From Bettongia penicillata ogilbyi (lineage: Eukaryota > Chordata > Mammalia > Diprotodontia > Potoroidae), in contig JAJHZJ010000575.1 of assembly GCA_023548195.1 (NCBI GenBank), positions 1,925,454 through 1,989,453 of the forward strand: 64,000 nucleotides of DNA, given 5' to 3'. Position numbers and translations under genes: made by a program. Shown here piece by piece: positions 44,725-57,184 of this stretch; within the stretch, counting starts at the first letter, position 1, and each line of letters begins with the position of its first letter. The notes under the pieces were generated by a model. It did no database searches, was not told where the DNA came from, and worked only from the letters and a program-made list of their open reading frames with translations.

Positions 44725-44885
44725 ATGTGGTCAAGTGGTAAGTGTTTTGAAGATTCACTGAAATCTAGTCTTGGGTCTGCCAAAAACCAGCTATGCAATT
44801 TAAGGCAGGCCACTTAAGTTCTCTGACTGACAGCTCCTTCATCTCTAAAGTAAGGGGGCTGGGCTATGTGGAAGGAGATCCCAAG
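44725..44885 (+). repeat. MIR/CORE-SINE relic
   Basis: Forward: 'tagtcttgggtctgccaaaa', 'accagctatgcaatttaagg', 'gctccttcatctctaaagta'. Confidence 0.6.
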
Positions 44886-44900
44886 ATAGATAGAGAGATG

Positions 44901-44903
<3 letters not shown>

Positions 44904-44982
<79 letters not shown>
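44904..44982. repeat. (CT)n microsatellite
   Basis: About 39 CT units with one TTT interruption near 44962. Confidence 0.97.
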
Positions 44983-44983
<1 letters not shown>

Positions 44984-44998
44984 GTTCTCATTATCCTC

Positions 44999-45136
44999 AT
45001 CTTAAAGATGATTTTGAGGCTAAGGGACATCTAGTGACTTGTCCAGAGTCAGCCAGTGTCTGAGTCAGAATTTGAATTCAGATCTTTCTGACCACGGGGC
45101 CAATGCTCTATATCCCATGCTACCTAGCTGCCTCCA
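44999..45136 (-). repeat. CORE-SINE, 5' half
   Basis: Reversed: 'cttgtccagagtcagccagt', 'agaatttgaattcagatctt', 'tgctctatatcccatgctac', 'ctagctgcctcc'. Confidence 0.85.
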
Positions 45137-45139
45137 AAG

Positions 45140-45490
45140 GAGGTTTGGTTTGGTGACTTCTTTGGTGCCTTCTGCATCTAAATCTGTGCTCTCATGATCT
45201 TTCAACCTTAAGCCCCAGAGTCAAAGGCAGATAATTTCCCCATCATGTAGGACAATGGCATTGTGAATTGGACACACATAAGAGAACCAACATTTTAGAT
45301 GTGTAGCAGGAGCAGTTAAGTCTGTGTCTATGCCCCTAAGTCAGGTGACCAGATTTCAGACATGACAGCTCAGGGCAGAAGGAAAGACTGGTGATGTCTG
45401 CATATCCTCTGGAAATATGCAGGTCAGCAGGAAAGGTGGAGGATGCTTCAGTTCAAGAAAGAAATATGAGAGTTCCTAGAAACAAAGTCG
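45140..45490. other. Unassigned intergenic sequence
   Basis: No gene or repeat recognised. Confidence 0.3.
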
Positions 45491-45494
45491 ACAC

Positions 45495-45690
45495 AATCCC
45501 ACACAGTTTTCAGAGGTCTCCAGAGTTGTATCCTCACAAGGCCTCTGTGACAGGGGAAGAAGAGCTACAAGGATGCCGGCTTTGTAGATAAGGAAATAAG
45601 CCAGGGTTCAGAGAGATCCCATGTGCCCATAATGACAGAATGAGGACTTGAACCTAGGGTTTCTGACACAGTCTATTCTCTTTGATTGAC
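45495..45690 (-). repeat. MIR relic
   Basis: Reversed: 'gtagataaggaaataagcca', 'gggttcagagagatcc', 'atgaggacttgaacctaggg', 'tttctgacacagtctattct'. Confidence 0.65.
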
Positions 45691-45694
45691 CTTG

Positions 45695-46005
45695 GGTCAG
45701 ACCCAGAGTATCCCATAAAGGTTTGATTTCAGCATGGAAGGAGGTTTCTTGGGGAGCACTATTGGCACTGTGCCACCAGTGGTTTTTCTCATTTTTATCT
45801 GGTCCAGGGCACAGATGGCATGCCTCAACAGTGGGGGGAGAAAGAGAGAATAATTGTGGGCAGCCAGAGAGGACAGGATCAACTAGGAGAAAGAGAGAGG
45901 ACCAGCTGCAGAGTGTTATAAGGGCAATGAATATGAGACAATTTCAGGTTTGGTCATTAATGACATTCTCATTATGCTAACAGAAGAGACTAATGAGGGA
46001 GAAAT
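45695..46005. other. Unassigned intergenic sequence
   Basis: No gene or repeat recognised. Confidence 0.3.
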
Positions 46006-46009
46006 AACA

Positions 46010-46235
46010 ACGGTGCTTCATTTATGCTGCTGTAAGTTTACAAAATGCTTTACATATGGTTTATCATTTAATTCCAACACTCAGGGTAGGTGTTAATATT
46101 ATCCCCCTCTTACAGATGAGGAAATCGGGGCTATAAAAGGCAGACTTTTCTAAGGTCACAGAGTTAGTGTCTGAGACCAGTTTTGAACTTGGGTCTTCCT
46201 GACATCAAATGCTGCACTCTACCCATTGTGCTTCC
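46010..46235 (-). repeat. CORE-SINE (THER/Mon-type), near full length
   Basis: Reversed: 'gtttacaaaatgctttacat', 'ttatccccctcttacagatg', 'aaggtcacagagttagtgtc', 'ttgaacttgggtcttcctga', 'ctacccattgtgcttcc'. Confidence 0.85.
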
Positions 46236-46284
46236 TGGAAAAGGAGAGGAAGAAAAGAGGATGGAAAGGAACAAAATTTCTCAT

Positions 46285-46700
46285 GACTTATAATAGTAGT
46301 TCTCAAAGGGTATTCTGTGAAATCTTAGGGAGACCATTTCAGGGGATCTGCTTGGTCAAACCTATTTTGATAATAATACTAAGGCATTATTTGCCTCTAA
46401 AAATATCCCTTTCTTTTCAAACTATATATCTGTGTGAGATTGAATTTTCTTCATGTATTTCAACCAAAATGACATCACAACAGAATGAATGTAGGGCAGA
46501 TAAGAGAATCCAACCATCTTCTATTAAGACAGAGAGCAAAGAGATTTGCATAAATATATAAAAACATGGCTCTTCTCACAACATATTTGCTTAGGAAAAT
46601 AAACTTGAAAATAAAGAGATATTATGTTAACACATAATCCAAGAGATATAGATATTAAGCTGACAAGATGATATTTAATATTTCACCCTAATTAATTTTT
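46285..46700 (+). mobile_element. hAT-Charlie relic with transposase C-terminus
   Basis: Begins with a Charlie-type TIR (agtagttctcaaaggg) and the 5' noncoding phrase 'accatttcaggggatctgct', then passes directly into the 3' end of a transposase gene. The frame ending at 46561 reads YLCEIEFSSCISTKM and KRIQPSSIKTESKEIC, equivalent to the hAT C-terminal dimerisation tail seen in ZBED5-like proteins. Most of the transposase (BED finger, RNase-H-like core) is absent, so this is an internally deleted, non-autonomous copy. I cannot place its 3' TIR. Confidence 0.75.
46410..46561 (+). pseudogene. hAT transposase C-terminal fragment
   Basis: About 50 codons in the frame that stops at 46561. The segment starts near FQTIYLCEIEFSS and ends at KEICINI. 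It lacks catalytic residues and cannot act as a transposase; upstream codons in the same frame derive from element noncoding sequence and the flanking SINE. Confidence 0.7.
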
Positions 46701-46884
46701 GCCAATTAATTATTAATCATGTGTAATAATGCATTCATATTTTAGAAAGTAGAAATAGGGAAATATCAAAAACTGGTAACATTGATGTTAAACACTATAT
46801 TTATATTTTTAAAAGATCATCTTTATGAGGTGGAGGAGGCATAGTTCAACAGGCATGATGTCTGAGCAGATCAAAGGATTTTCA

Positions 46885-47400
46885 TGAATGGCAAGTCCAG
46901 TAGGATTCAACAGGACAATATGGCGGCCAAGAAAGCTAATAGAATCTTAGGCTACGTTAAAGGGTCAAGTATCCAGAAGAGGGGACCCATTAGGCCACTG
47001 CACTCTACTCTGGTCAAAGCATAGATGAAATACTGTGCTTATCTCTGGGGCCAGTTTCAAGAAGGACACTAGAAAGAATGAACAGAAGGGCAGTAAGATC
47101 ATCTCTTAAAAGTTTCATTTAAAGGAATTGGAAATGGTTGATCACTAAAAGGGAAGTCTTAGGAAGCAGACAGCAGCTATTTTTTACTAAAAGGCTGATA
47201 CATGAAAAAAAGGTGAATCTTGTTCTTACTTGGCATCAGAGAAAACAATAAAGAAGATATTAAGAAAAGCTACAGCAAGGCAGATTTTGGTCTGATGCGG
47301 AATGGAAAGGTGTATTAAACAATAATAGTGTTAGTTGAATTTAAAGCTGGTTGAATTACTTGGCTCAGAGAACAGTCATTAATGGATGAATATAAACTTG
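46885..47400 (+). repeat. L3/CR1-clade LINE 3' end
   Basis: Sense CR1-type segment: 'gccaagaaagctaatagaat', 'cttaggctacgttaaagg', 'ccactgcactctactctggt', 'atgaaatactgtgcttatct', 'ctggggccagtttcaagaag'. This is the order of the L3/CR1 C-terminal coding block. Heavily mutated. Confidence 0.75.
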
Positions 47401-47653
47401 GGGGTAGTCATTTCCAAATGTTTCTGACCATACATCCTGATCAAGTTTTTTAAATGAGCATATACCCTTAAAAATGAATGTATCAGTTATTTATAAAATA
47501 CAAGGAAATAATTATGAAAATTATAAAGTTATACAAAATAGACATTAAAGCTGGAGAAGATAAAAATAAAATAATATTTAATTTTAAAGTCAATGGAGGG
47601 CCACTGTTTGTTTGGTTTTGGTTTTTTTTTTTTTTTTGCTTATTAATACAGTA

Positions 47654-47659
47654 TTTATT
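47654..47659 (-). promoter_or_regulatory. Poly(A) signal AATAAA of the retrocopy
   Basis: TTTATT on the plus strand, 16 bases before the T16 tract. Inherited from the parent mRNA. Confidence 0.85.
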
Positions 47660-47808
47660 TGTCTTCCCTCTGTCAAACTCTGAGCCCATGGCTTTCCCCA
47701 GGACCACTTGGTAAGATGGAGGGGGAGGCATTCACAGGCTGCAAGAGACATGGAAGGATCAGGATGAGGAGGAACATTCAGAAATGTTGGGGCATAGAAA
47801 TGGCTCCA

Positions 47809-48680
<872 letters not shown>

Positions 48681-48684
48681 ACCT

Positions 48685-49197
48685 GCTTTTCCCTGGTAAC
48701 TCACTCTGTTCCAACTACAACAAAAAGTTACTCGGATGGGGGGCACAGAGGGCAGAGGTAGATCTCGCCGATTATTGTTGCAGATGATTCTCTCTAAATG
48801 CTGCCTGCCCCAGTCATGAGGCAGGATGGATGAAATATGGTAAGCATGGAAAGGGAGAGGTGTTTTCCCATTAGCACCTGAGCAGCCAGGGATAAGGGTG
48901 CCTAGGCAGTGGATAGGTTATAATTGCCATAAGGGGCCAATGTCTGAAGCAGGGGGAGGTAGAAAACTTGTACCATGGATGGAGGTACAACTGAAGGATG
49001 CAGGTAGGTGTGATTGTGTTGGAGGCCAATGCTAAGTTTGGCTATCAAAGGAAGAGAGGGATGTAAGCCAACTTCTCACTCTCACATGAGTTTATCACAT
49101 GGCCCTTGGGGTCAGGATATAGCCCTCATTGGAGATCATTGCTGTAATAGAATGGCATTTCTTATAGCATCAACATTCTTTGAAAATACTTTAGCTT
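48685..49197. other. Unassigned intergenic sequence
   Basis: No gene or repeat recognised between the L2 relic and HAL1 copy 1. Confidence 0.35.
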
Positions 49198-49769
49198 GGG
49201 GGACAGAGCCAAGATGGCAGAATAACAGCATGAACTTTCTAGAGCACTTCCACCACACTCAGCCAAATACATTTAAAAAATGGCTATAAACAAATTCTGG
49301 AGCTGCAGAGCCCACAAAATGACAAGAGTGAAGCAAATCTCCATTGCAAGACAGCCTGGAAGGTCACTTGGAAGTGTGGATCGAGCCACAATGAGGGCAG
49401 GGCTCAGTCCAGTGTGGGCCTTGAGTGTACAGAGAGGAACTGAGCAGGCTTTGAGGATACTGAATCTCTCACACCCGTGATGGTTTCCAGACTTCATTAC
49501 CCCAAAATGCTGAAGATAAATTGGAAGGTCAGTGGGAAAAGCCTGTGGGACCAGTGCAGGAGAGTGGAATGGTCTGACCCCATCCCCAGGGTGGCAAAGG
49601 GTGGAGGAAGCATAAGCCACATAAGCCACAGCAGCAGCAGGGGCAGCTGCAGTCACTGTTTCTGGAGCTCTAGGCCCACAGATTGTGGGGGCATCGAGCA
49701 GCTGACAGTATACCCCCAGCCCCACTGGAAGTAGAGAACTACCTTGCAAAGAGCTCAAACATCAAGCAA

Positions 49770-50884
49770 ATGACTGGGAAAATGAGCAAAAAACAGAAAA
49801 AGAATCAGACTGCAAAATCTTACTTTGGTCACAAGGAAGACCAAAGCATGCAAACAGAAGAAAAGAAAGTCAAAGTTGCTCCATCCAAACCATCTAAGAA
49901 AAATATGAATTGGTCTAGGGCCATGGAAGATCTCAAAAAGGATTTTGAAAATCAAGTAAAAGAAGTAGAGCAAAACCTAGGAAGATAAATGAGAGTGATG
50001 CAAGAAAATCCTGAAAAATGGGTCAACTTCTTGCTAAAGCATACTCAAAAAAATGGTGAAGAAAATGACAACTTTAAGAATAGACTAAAACAAATGGCAA
50101 AAGAGATCCAAAAAGCCAATGAGGAGAAGAATGCCCTAAAGGCAGAATTGGCAAGATGGAAAAGGAGATCCAAAAGCTCACTGAAGAAAATTATTCCTTA
50201 AAAACTGGAATGAAGCAGATAGAAGCTAATGACTTTATGAAAAATCAAGAAATTATAAAACAAAACCAAAGGAATGGAAAAATAGCAGAGAATGTGAAAT
50301 ACCTCATTGGAAAAACAAGTGACCTGGAAAACAGGTCCAGGAGAGACGATTTAAAAATTATGGGACTAACTGAAAGCCATGATCAAAAAAGGAGCCTTGA
50401 CATCATCTTTCATGAAATTACCAAGGAAAACTGCTCTGATATTCTAGAACCAGAGGGTAAAATAGATATTGAAAGAATCCACTAAATCACCTCCTGAAAG
50501 AGATCTCAAAAAAAACTCCTAGGAATATTATAGTCAAATTTCAGAGCTCTCAGGTGAAGAAGAAAGTATTGCAAGCAACCAGAAGGAAACAAGTAGAGTG
50601 TTGTGGAAATACAATAAGGACAACACAAGATCTAGCAGCTCCTACATTAAAGGATCAAAGGACTTGGAATATGATGTTCTGGAAGTCAAAGGAGCCAGGA
50701 TTAAAAGCAAGAATCACCAGCAAACCAAGAAACCAAACCAGGAGTCACCAGAAAAACTGAGTATAATACTTCAGGGGAAAAATTATCATTCAATGAAATA
50801 GAGGACTTTCAGGCATTCTTGATGAGAAGATCAGATCTGAATAGAAAATTTGACTTTCAAACACAAGACTCAAGAGAATCATGA
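49770..50884 (+). pseudogene. HAL1 copy 1 ORF1 (L1 ORF1p-like), broken
   Basis: Relic of an RNA-binding ORF1p: basic N-terminus (MSKKQKKNQTAKSYFG), coiled coil (MEDLKKDFENQVKEVEQNL through IQKANEEKNALKAEL), RRM-like segment (RSRRDDLKIMGLTESHDQK) and C-terminal domain (FQSSQVKKKVLQATRRKQ). A stop codon at 49986-49988 interrupts the coiled coil in frame. Frameshifts occur near 50150, 50480 and 50720. The first Met of the conserved protein is 49770 or 49782. Not functional. Confidence 0.85.
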
Positions 50885-51525
50885 AAAGGTAAACAGGAAA
50901 GAGAAATCATAGGGACTTGCTAAAGTTGAACTGTTTACATTCTTACATGAAAAGATAATGTTTGTAACTCTTGAGACTTTTCTCAGTATTTGTGTAGTTG
51001 GAGGGATTATATACATATAGGCAGAGGAAACAGGGTGAGTTGAATAGGAAAGGATGATATCTAAGAAATAAGATTAAGGGGTGAGAGGAATATATTGGGA
51101 GGAGAAAGGGAGAAATGGAATGATGCAAATTATCTCTCATAAAAGAGGCAAGAAAAGGTTTTTTTTCAATGGAGGGGAAAAGGGGAGAAGTAAGAGAGAA
51201 AAGGTGAAGCTTACTCTCATCACATTTGGCTTAAAAAGAGAATAACATGCACACTCAATTTGGTATGAAAGTGTTTCTTAAACTAGAGGAAAGTAGGGGA
51301 GAAGGGAATTAAGAGGAGTGATAGAAGGGAGGGCAAATGGAATGAGGGAGTAATTAGAAGTAAACACTTTTGGGGATGGACAAGGTCAAAAGAGAGAATA
51401 GAATAAATGGGGGGACAAGATAGGATGGAGGGAAATATAGTTAGTCTTTCATAACATGATTATTACGGAAGTCGTCTGCAAAACTACACATGTGTAACCG
51501 ATATTGTATTGCTTGCCTTCTTGGT

Positions 51526-51543
51526 GGGGATGGGTGGGGAGGG
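51526..51543 (+). other. G-quadruplex-type motif in HAL1 copy 1 3' UTR
   Basis: GGGG-AT-GGG-T-GGGG-A-GGG with short loops. The equivalent position in copy 2 (62824-62845) is also G4-capable. Confidence 0.8.
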
Positions 51544-51849
51544 AGGAAAGGTGGAACTCAAAGTTTTAAAAACAAATGTTAAAAATTGTTTTTACATGCA
51601 ACTGAGAAATAAGAAATACAAATAATAGGGTATAGGAATCTATCTTGCCCTACAAGAAAATGGAGGAGATAGGGATAAGGGAAAGGAGGGGTGTGATAGA
51701 AGGAAGGGAAGTTTGAGGGAAGGGATAATCAGAATGCAAGGTGTTATGGCGTGGGGGTAGGGGAGGGATAGGGAAAAATTTGGAACTCAAAATCTTGCGG
51801 AAATGAATGTTGAAAACTAAAACTAAATAAAATAGTTTAAAAAACAAAC

Positions 51850-52025
51850 AGAAAGAAAAGAAAATCTTTGCGCCCTATAACCATATGGTGAGAGGGGACC
51901 CTAGAGATCAGACACTATACACATATGTACATGCATATATGAATGTATAGTCACATATATACACTGTGCCATTATTATATATTATCATAATATATTATAT
52001 GTGTTATTATTTACACATCTAGTAT
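51850..52025. other. Unassigned, TA-rich
   Basis: AT-rich tract with 'acatatatac' units and 'atattatat' repeats near 51970-52010. Confidence 0.5.
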
Positions 52026-52029
52026 TTCT

Positions 52030-52135
52030 ATACAGACATACACTCAAGCATGCTAGGCACAATGCTAGGTACTGGGGTAGAGAAACAAAAATGAAAGCAG
52101 TCCCTATCCCAGAGGAGATTGCAATCTAACTGAAA
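52030..52135 (-). repeat. L2 3'-end relic
   Basis: Reversed: 'atgctaggcacaatgctagg', 'tactggggtagagaaacaaa', 'cagtccctatcccagaggag', 'attgcaatctaac'. Confidence 0.75.
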
Positions 52136-52282
52136 TATACACAAAATAGATGAGAAGTGGATCCATACCCACACACTCAACCACCACCCATCCTCCAATT
52201 CTGAGGATTAGACAATCTATGATCAAGGCAGGACCTGAATGAGGGTCTTTGAGGTCTTCTTGCTGCCTCTGGCTAATAAGAA

Positions 52283-52465
52283 CAGCCAAAATTTCATACA
52301 GCCCTTCAAGTGTTTCTAACAATACCACTCATCTTATTTCATGTCAACCTTGCGCACTCCATGATGTGAATATCATAGAAACCATGAGCCTCATTTTATG
52401 AATCAGAAACTTGAGGCTCAGACTGAGGAAGTTTTTTGTCCATGATCATGTAACTCAGTGTCAGA
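52283..52465 (-). repeat. CORE-SINE relic
   Basis: Reversed: 'catacagcccttcaagtgtt', 'cctcattttatgaatcagaa', 'acttgaggctcagactgagg'. Confidence 0.65.
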
Positions 52466-52469
52466 GGAA

Positions 52470-52625
52470 GGGTCACTGACTTTGGAAGCAGAGAACCTGG
52501 AATTACATTCTGCTTCTTCCACTTACCTGAGAGGCATCAGATAAATCATGTGACCTTGGTTTCCTAAGCTATTCTCCACAATGAGTGAGTTGGACTGGAT
52601 GATCTCAAAGGTCCCTTCCATGTTT
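52470..52625 (+). repeat. MIR/THER-type SINE
   Basis: Forward: 'ttccacttacctgagaggca', 'gttggactggatgatctcaa', 'aggtcccttccatg'. Confidence 0.7.
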
Positions 52626-52689
52626 TTAGTCTGCATTTTCAGTCTTCTTGACTCTAAATCCATAGCTTAATTTACCATACATAACTGCC

Positions 52690-52860
52690 TGTTAGAGACC
52701 ATCTGGTCCAACACCTTTATTTTACAAATGAGGAAAATGAGGTATGGTATGTGTGCAGTGAGGGTCATTGTTAAACAATATAAGTTTATAAAGCAGCAAG
52801 TATGTATGCAGGGTCAAATCAAGTTCATCTGCCTTCAAATCCACCATTCTTTCTAGCATG
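52690..52860 (-). repeat. MIR/THER-type SINE
   Basis: Reversed: 'gagaccatctggtccaacac', 'ctttattttacaaatgagga', then degenerate. A 12-bp tandem (ccaaggaccct) lies at about 53011-53034. Confidence 0.6.
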
Positions 52861-52869
52861 TATCCCATG

Positions 52870-53670
52870 CATTTGAGATATTTGCATTTGGAGACTCATC
52901 CTGAACTCACACCAAACTATATCCCTCTTATTTATTTTCCCTAATAGTGAAAAACAAGAAAATAAAAAAAAAAAACTATGAAGAAATCATGCCCTCAAAT
53001 CCTCAGGTCCAAGGACCCTCCAAGGACCCTCCCTGCTTGACCAGAGTTGAACAGCTGAACACACTGTCCATCTGTTTCACAGGACCTTAGGACTAGATGG
53101 TTTCCAAGAGCTCATTGGATTCCAACAGTGACATCTACTGGAACTCAACAGTGGCCCAAGATGCACCTCTTCGGAGCAATTGGTGAGAAAATTACCAAAC
53201 TGGGACATGGCCACTGGAGAAAAATGTTTTTAGCAAAACACTGCCGCAAAGTCAAATCTTGAGTTCCTGGGTGTATGAGAAGCTCTTGGCTTTCCTCATG
53301 TTTTTTGGGGGAAGTGATGGTGGCAAACATGTTATAAGATGAAATGCTATATAAGATTTATTGCTTTGAGTTGCTAAGTTGTCTATAGGTCATACCCAGG
53401 GAAATATTAACTATAATACAGAAAAATTAAAATGAAATATATCAAATTACAATAACTGTCTCTGAATATGAGTGAGCATAGGAAAATATCCAACTATTCT
53501 CCAGAGAAATCTCATTATATTCCTTCTCTGAATCATCATGCTAAGGTCAAATTATATGGAGTCTTAAATTTGAATATCCACAGAGAACTGAGTGACTTCT
53601 TCACCACTCAGCATATTTTTTTTTGCCACTTCCCAAGCGATATTTCTTTTGTCTAGTACAATGCTAACAT
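52870..53670. other. Unassigned intergenic sequence
   Basis: No gene or repeat family recognised. Confidence 0.35.
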
Positions 53671-53674
53671 ACAG

Positions 53675-53880
53675 TTAGGAAGGTCAAGGTTTGAATCTTA
53701 CCCCTGACATTAACTAGTTTTTGTATCATCCTGAGAAAATCACTTAAAGTGCCTACCTCAATTTCCTCATCTGTAAAATGAGAGTGAGGAATAGCACCTA
53801 CCTCACTGTTGTTGATAAGGTCAAATGAGATAATGTATGTAAACATTAAAGTGCCTATAAATAAATATTTAGCTGTTTTT
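53675..53880 (+). repeat. MIR SINE, near full length
   Basis: Forward: 'tgagaaaatcacttaaagtg', 'cctcatctgtaaaatgagag', 'atagcacctacctcactgtt', 'gttgataaggtcaaatgaga', 'aaagtgcctataaataaata'. Confidence 0.9.
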
Positions 53881-53909
53881 TGTTTCTACAATGAAGTTTT
53901 CTTGACTAA

Positions 53910-54055
53910 ATACATATATATATACACACACATACATATTATATATGTATATACACACATGTATGTGTATAATGTGTGTGTTTGTGAACATGAATGTATA
54001 AATATATGTATGTGTATATACATGTTCATCTGTGTATGTATGTGTGTGTAGATTT
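53910..54055. repeat. TA/CA/TG compound microsatellite
   Basis: Alternating purine-pyrimidine tract. The frame 53809-54051 through it is an artefact. Confidence 0.92.
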
Positions 54056-54085
54056 GCAGAAAGATAAATACAGAAATAGATGAAT

Positions 54086-54150
<65 letters not shown>
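54086..54150. repeat. (GATA)16 microsatellite
   Basis: Perfect TAGA/GATA run of 65 bp. Confidence 0.98.
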
Positions 54151-54429
54151 GTAAAATTTCTCCCTCAGGGTTTATGGAAATAAACCAAATATAGTGAGGA
54201 AATCTTGAGGAAAAATAATTTCCAAGTGCCCAGAAAAAAGATCAAAGATTTAAAAAATCATACATTCCCATCACAACTCTATCTGAATTAGTATGATTTT
54301 AGTTTTTGCAAAATTTACCTTTGAACTTTTCCCAACTGGTTAAATGAAATATTTGGAACTTTTAAAGTAAATGGTATAAAGGATTACAATGGTGAACTTG
54401 CATAAATATTTGGTCCAGTTCAGGGCATC

Positions 54430-54830
54430 ATGCTTTAAAAGCCAGAGAACAAAGAAAACATCCGTACAAGGCAAGTGTCAGAGAAATCATCTAAGATGAG
54501 AGCAATGGAGATATTTAGCCTGGAGAAGAAAAAAAAAGGGGAAAAACTTCAAATATTTTAAGGTATATCATATGGAAGAGAGATGGGACTCATTCTGTAC
54601 AATGCCAAAGCTAGGAATAGTTCAGCACCATATAAGGAAGATGATTCTAACACTTGAATGGGCCAACATGTGAGGTAGTGAGCTCCCTGCTATTAGAAGT
54701 GTTCAAGAGGAGGCCGAATCATCATTTGTCATGGATGTTATAATATAAGCTTTGATTTTGAAAGGGATACTGGATTAGATTATCTCTATGGATTCTGACA
54801 TCAATCCTAGAGCCCAATAACTCTAAAAAT
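54430..54830 (+). repeat. L3/CR1-clade LINE 3' end
   Basis: Forward: 'tatttagcctggagaagaaa', 'catatggaagagagatggga', 'ctagaagtgttcaa' type segment near 54700, 'gaggccgaatcatcatttgt' and 'ggattagattatctctatgg'. This is the closing order of L3. Confidence 0.7.
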
Positions 54831-54839
54831 ATTTTCAAC

Positions 54840-56600
54840 AGTGTAGTCATTCACAAATATGTTATTATCAACTTAATTTAAAAAAGGAGACACAATGAAC
54901 ACGAATTTCCATAGTTTTTCATCAAAACTCAACGTTATCTGAGGGAAAAAAGGAATCAAGGAATATATTAGGACCAAATATTTAACTACTTTTCTTCTAT
55001 AAATGACATTTCTGAAGAGTTTAATCTCGATCACTTCAACTCCTATTTTTAGTTGTTATGAGAAGGGTTAAAATCCTTTCCTTTGTCCATTTCCCACTTT
55101 TTGGCATCAACATCATAAGGGGCAGAAGGGCTTCAGATATGTAATTTTAGCATTAGTAACAAAGACTGCCAGAAAGAAAGGTGTTTCTCAGCATCACCAA
55201 CCTCTTTGAGAGAAGAAGATTGTATATATGTCCCTTAAGATGAGAAATGTACCTATATGGAAGAGCCTTCATTGTAGGAGAGCAAACAGTGTATTTCTGT
55301 AGGAAAAAAATGTTATCTCTCTAATATCACTAAATGTATTTCTTTATAAAATTACAAATTATCTGAGTTCTGTTGATAGTATAAGAAGCCTTTATGGCTT
55401 CCTATAGGAAAGGGCCTGAGCTAACCCAGCACTCCCTATTACTGTTATTAAACAGCGCTTTGCTGATGGGAAATATATTGTCTCACTGGCATCCCTCAAT
55501 TTCTTTCTTTCTGGGAGGGAGAGAATCCCAGTTTTTAAGGTAACATAAGAAGGCTACATGCCTTTATGATCACTTTGGTGAAAGGATAACTTACCAGATT
55601 ATGAAACATTTATTTACCTTTGTAGAAGCTTCATGTTTTATTTCTCAGTGGGAATTTTTCAATAGTTTAGGTCAACGAGATGAAGACATAACTCATTGAA
55701 ACACTTTGGGATCACTTGTGAGAACTTATGAAATTTCAAGTTCATTTCTCTTCAAAACCACAGGATTTTTTTTAAGACCCCAAAGGATATTACAGGTCCC
55801 TGAAGGGAAGGGAGGAAAGTGGTACTCGCTGAGATGAAGGAGAATCGGATTGACTTTTTATGGGATCCTCGAGTGCTTTGGACTCTCTGCATTTTGTCTG
55901 GTGGGGAGGGGTACAAGATATAGGGAGAGAGGAAGAAAGACCATCTTATATTTAATATTCATTGTTATCTTGAGTGATTTTACATGAGCTGGAGGTCCCT
56001 TTACTCATATCTGTGAAAATTTAGACTTGAGTTATAAGAAGAATATTCAGAAGTTAGACGCTAGGGGAAGAAAACATTGTCCAAAAGATGTGACTGTGGA
56101 GAAGATCTCAACATTAAACCCAATTTGTACGAATCTACTTCTTGGGGTTCTGGGTCACGAGTTGTATTGTAAAGATAGTTTTAGTAAATTTGAAGAGTTA
56201 ACATGCTACCTGGCTTCCTGAATACTGGCATTCTGGGTAAATGCTATCTTGCTCAAGAGCCCTTATTTTTTTTTCATTGTTTCATCCATCCCTTTCCCAT
56301 CCCCCACTCCTATAGATGCTTAAATGACAGAGGCACATTGTCTCTGTGTCTACACCTGTTGCAGCTTACCAGTCGCTGAACTTGTCATATTCTTTTTCAT
56401 GTGTTGTGTCTTTCATTGCTCTAAAATAACATTTAGTGCCTTGGATAATGGGATGGATTCAGCTGCTTTGACCACCATTAATAACACGAGTTTTGTTTAA
56501 CTTTTATTGCACACCCTTACCAACAATGCGTCTTAGGAAAGGATTTACAACCACCTGCTTCAGAGAATCAACCAGAGAATCACAGTGTGCAATTTCTTCA
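54840..56600. other. Unassigned, mostly unique sequence
   Basis: About 1.75 kb with no recognisable repeat or gene and little simple sequence; the largest apparently unique block in the window. The 64-codon frame 56027-56221 has no recognisable motif. Confidence 0.35.
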
Positions 56601-56604
56601 ATGA

Positions 56605-56784
56605 GTGTTTTCTGTCTCTGCTTCTTTCTCCCTGTCTCCCTATCCCTCTGTCTCTTTATATCTCCCTGTTTGTCTCTGTCTCTTTCTATCTCTCTTTCTC
56701 TCTGGCTCTGTTTCTGTGTATCTTTAAGTGTGGATTTGGCTGTCTGTCTCTTCCTTTGAAATTCTTTGTCTTTGTCTTTGTTTC

Positions 56785-56868
<84 letters not shown>
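56605..56868. repeat. Pyrimidine-rich tract with (TC)n(AC)n
   Basis: Imperfect CT-rich sequence (56605-56785), then about 23 TC units (56789-56834) and 17 AC units (56835-56868). Long S/L/C-rich or R/E-rich frames through it are artefacts. Confidence 0.95.
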
Positions 56869-56873
<5 letters not shown>

Positions 56874-56999
56874 TACAGACATCAGACAAAATCCTTTCCC
56901 TTATAGCCATTTAATTTCTTCATCTGTTACCCACAAACTTGATTTGTGATTCGAATATGCTTGAGAGTCTATGGTTTAATCATAATTTTGGAATGATAG

Positions 57000-57180
57000 T
57001 CTATATTTATATAACTCTTGATCTCATTTGGTTCTGTCAATGACCTCACAAGTTAAAAACTATGTAAATCATCTTTTGGCAAATGATGAAACTGAAGTTT
57101 GTGGCCTTGAAATAACTTGTCCTTGGTCACACAGCAAGCATTCGATGAAAGATTCAGAACAAGTTGTGCGCCTGCTCTGG
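57000..57180 (-). repeat. CORE-SINE relic
   Basis: Reversed: 'atgatgaaactgaagtttgt', 'cttgtccttggtcacacagc', preceded by a degenerate tail. Confidence 0.7.
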
Positions 57181-57184
57181 GTCT

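Larger units (their letters stand above)
49198..51845 (+). mobile_element. HAL1-type (ORF1-only) L1 derivative, copy 1
   Basis: A 2.65-kb element with a complete L1-like start (GGGGGACAGAGCCAAGATGG), a 5' UTR of about 570 bp and an ORF1-like gene (49770-50884). A G-rich 3' UTR of about 950 bp follows, ending 'aaataaaatagtttaaaaaa'. ORF2 is absent: the sequence passes straight from the ORF1 C-terminus (FDFQTQ) to the 3' UTR. Known HAL1 elements have this plan and depend on L1 enzyme in trans. Flanks 'gaaaatacttt' and 'gaaaatcttt' may be a decayed TSD. Confidence 0.85.

Noticed and set aside
49179..51863. TSD for HAL1 copy 1 (gaaaatacttt / gaaaatcttt)
   Set aside because: Short, gapped and A-rich, so it could match by chance; kept only as a tentative remark.
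54086..54150. CRISPR-like regular repeat
   Set aside because: Perfect tetranucleotide microsatellite without spacers in a mammalian context; no CRISPR array anywhere in the window.
56493..56949. Cysteine/leucine- and R/E-rich frames
   Set aside because: Products of the CT-rich and (TC)n(AC)n tract.
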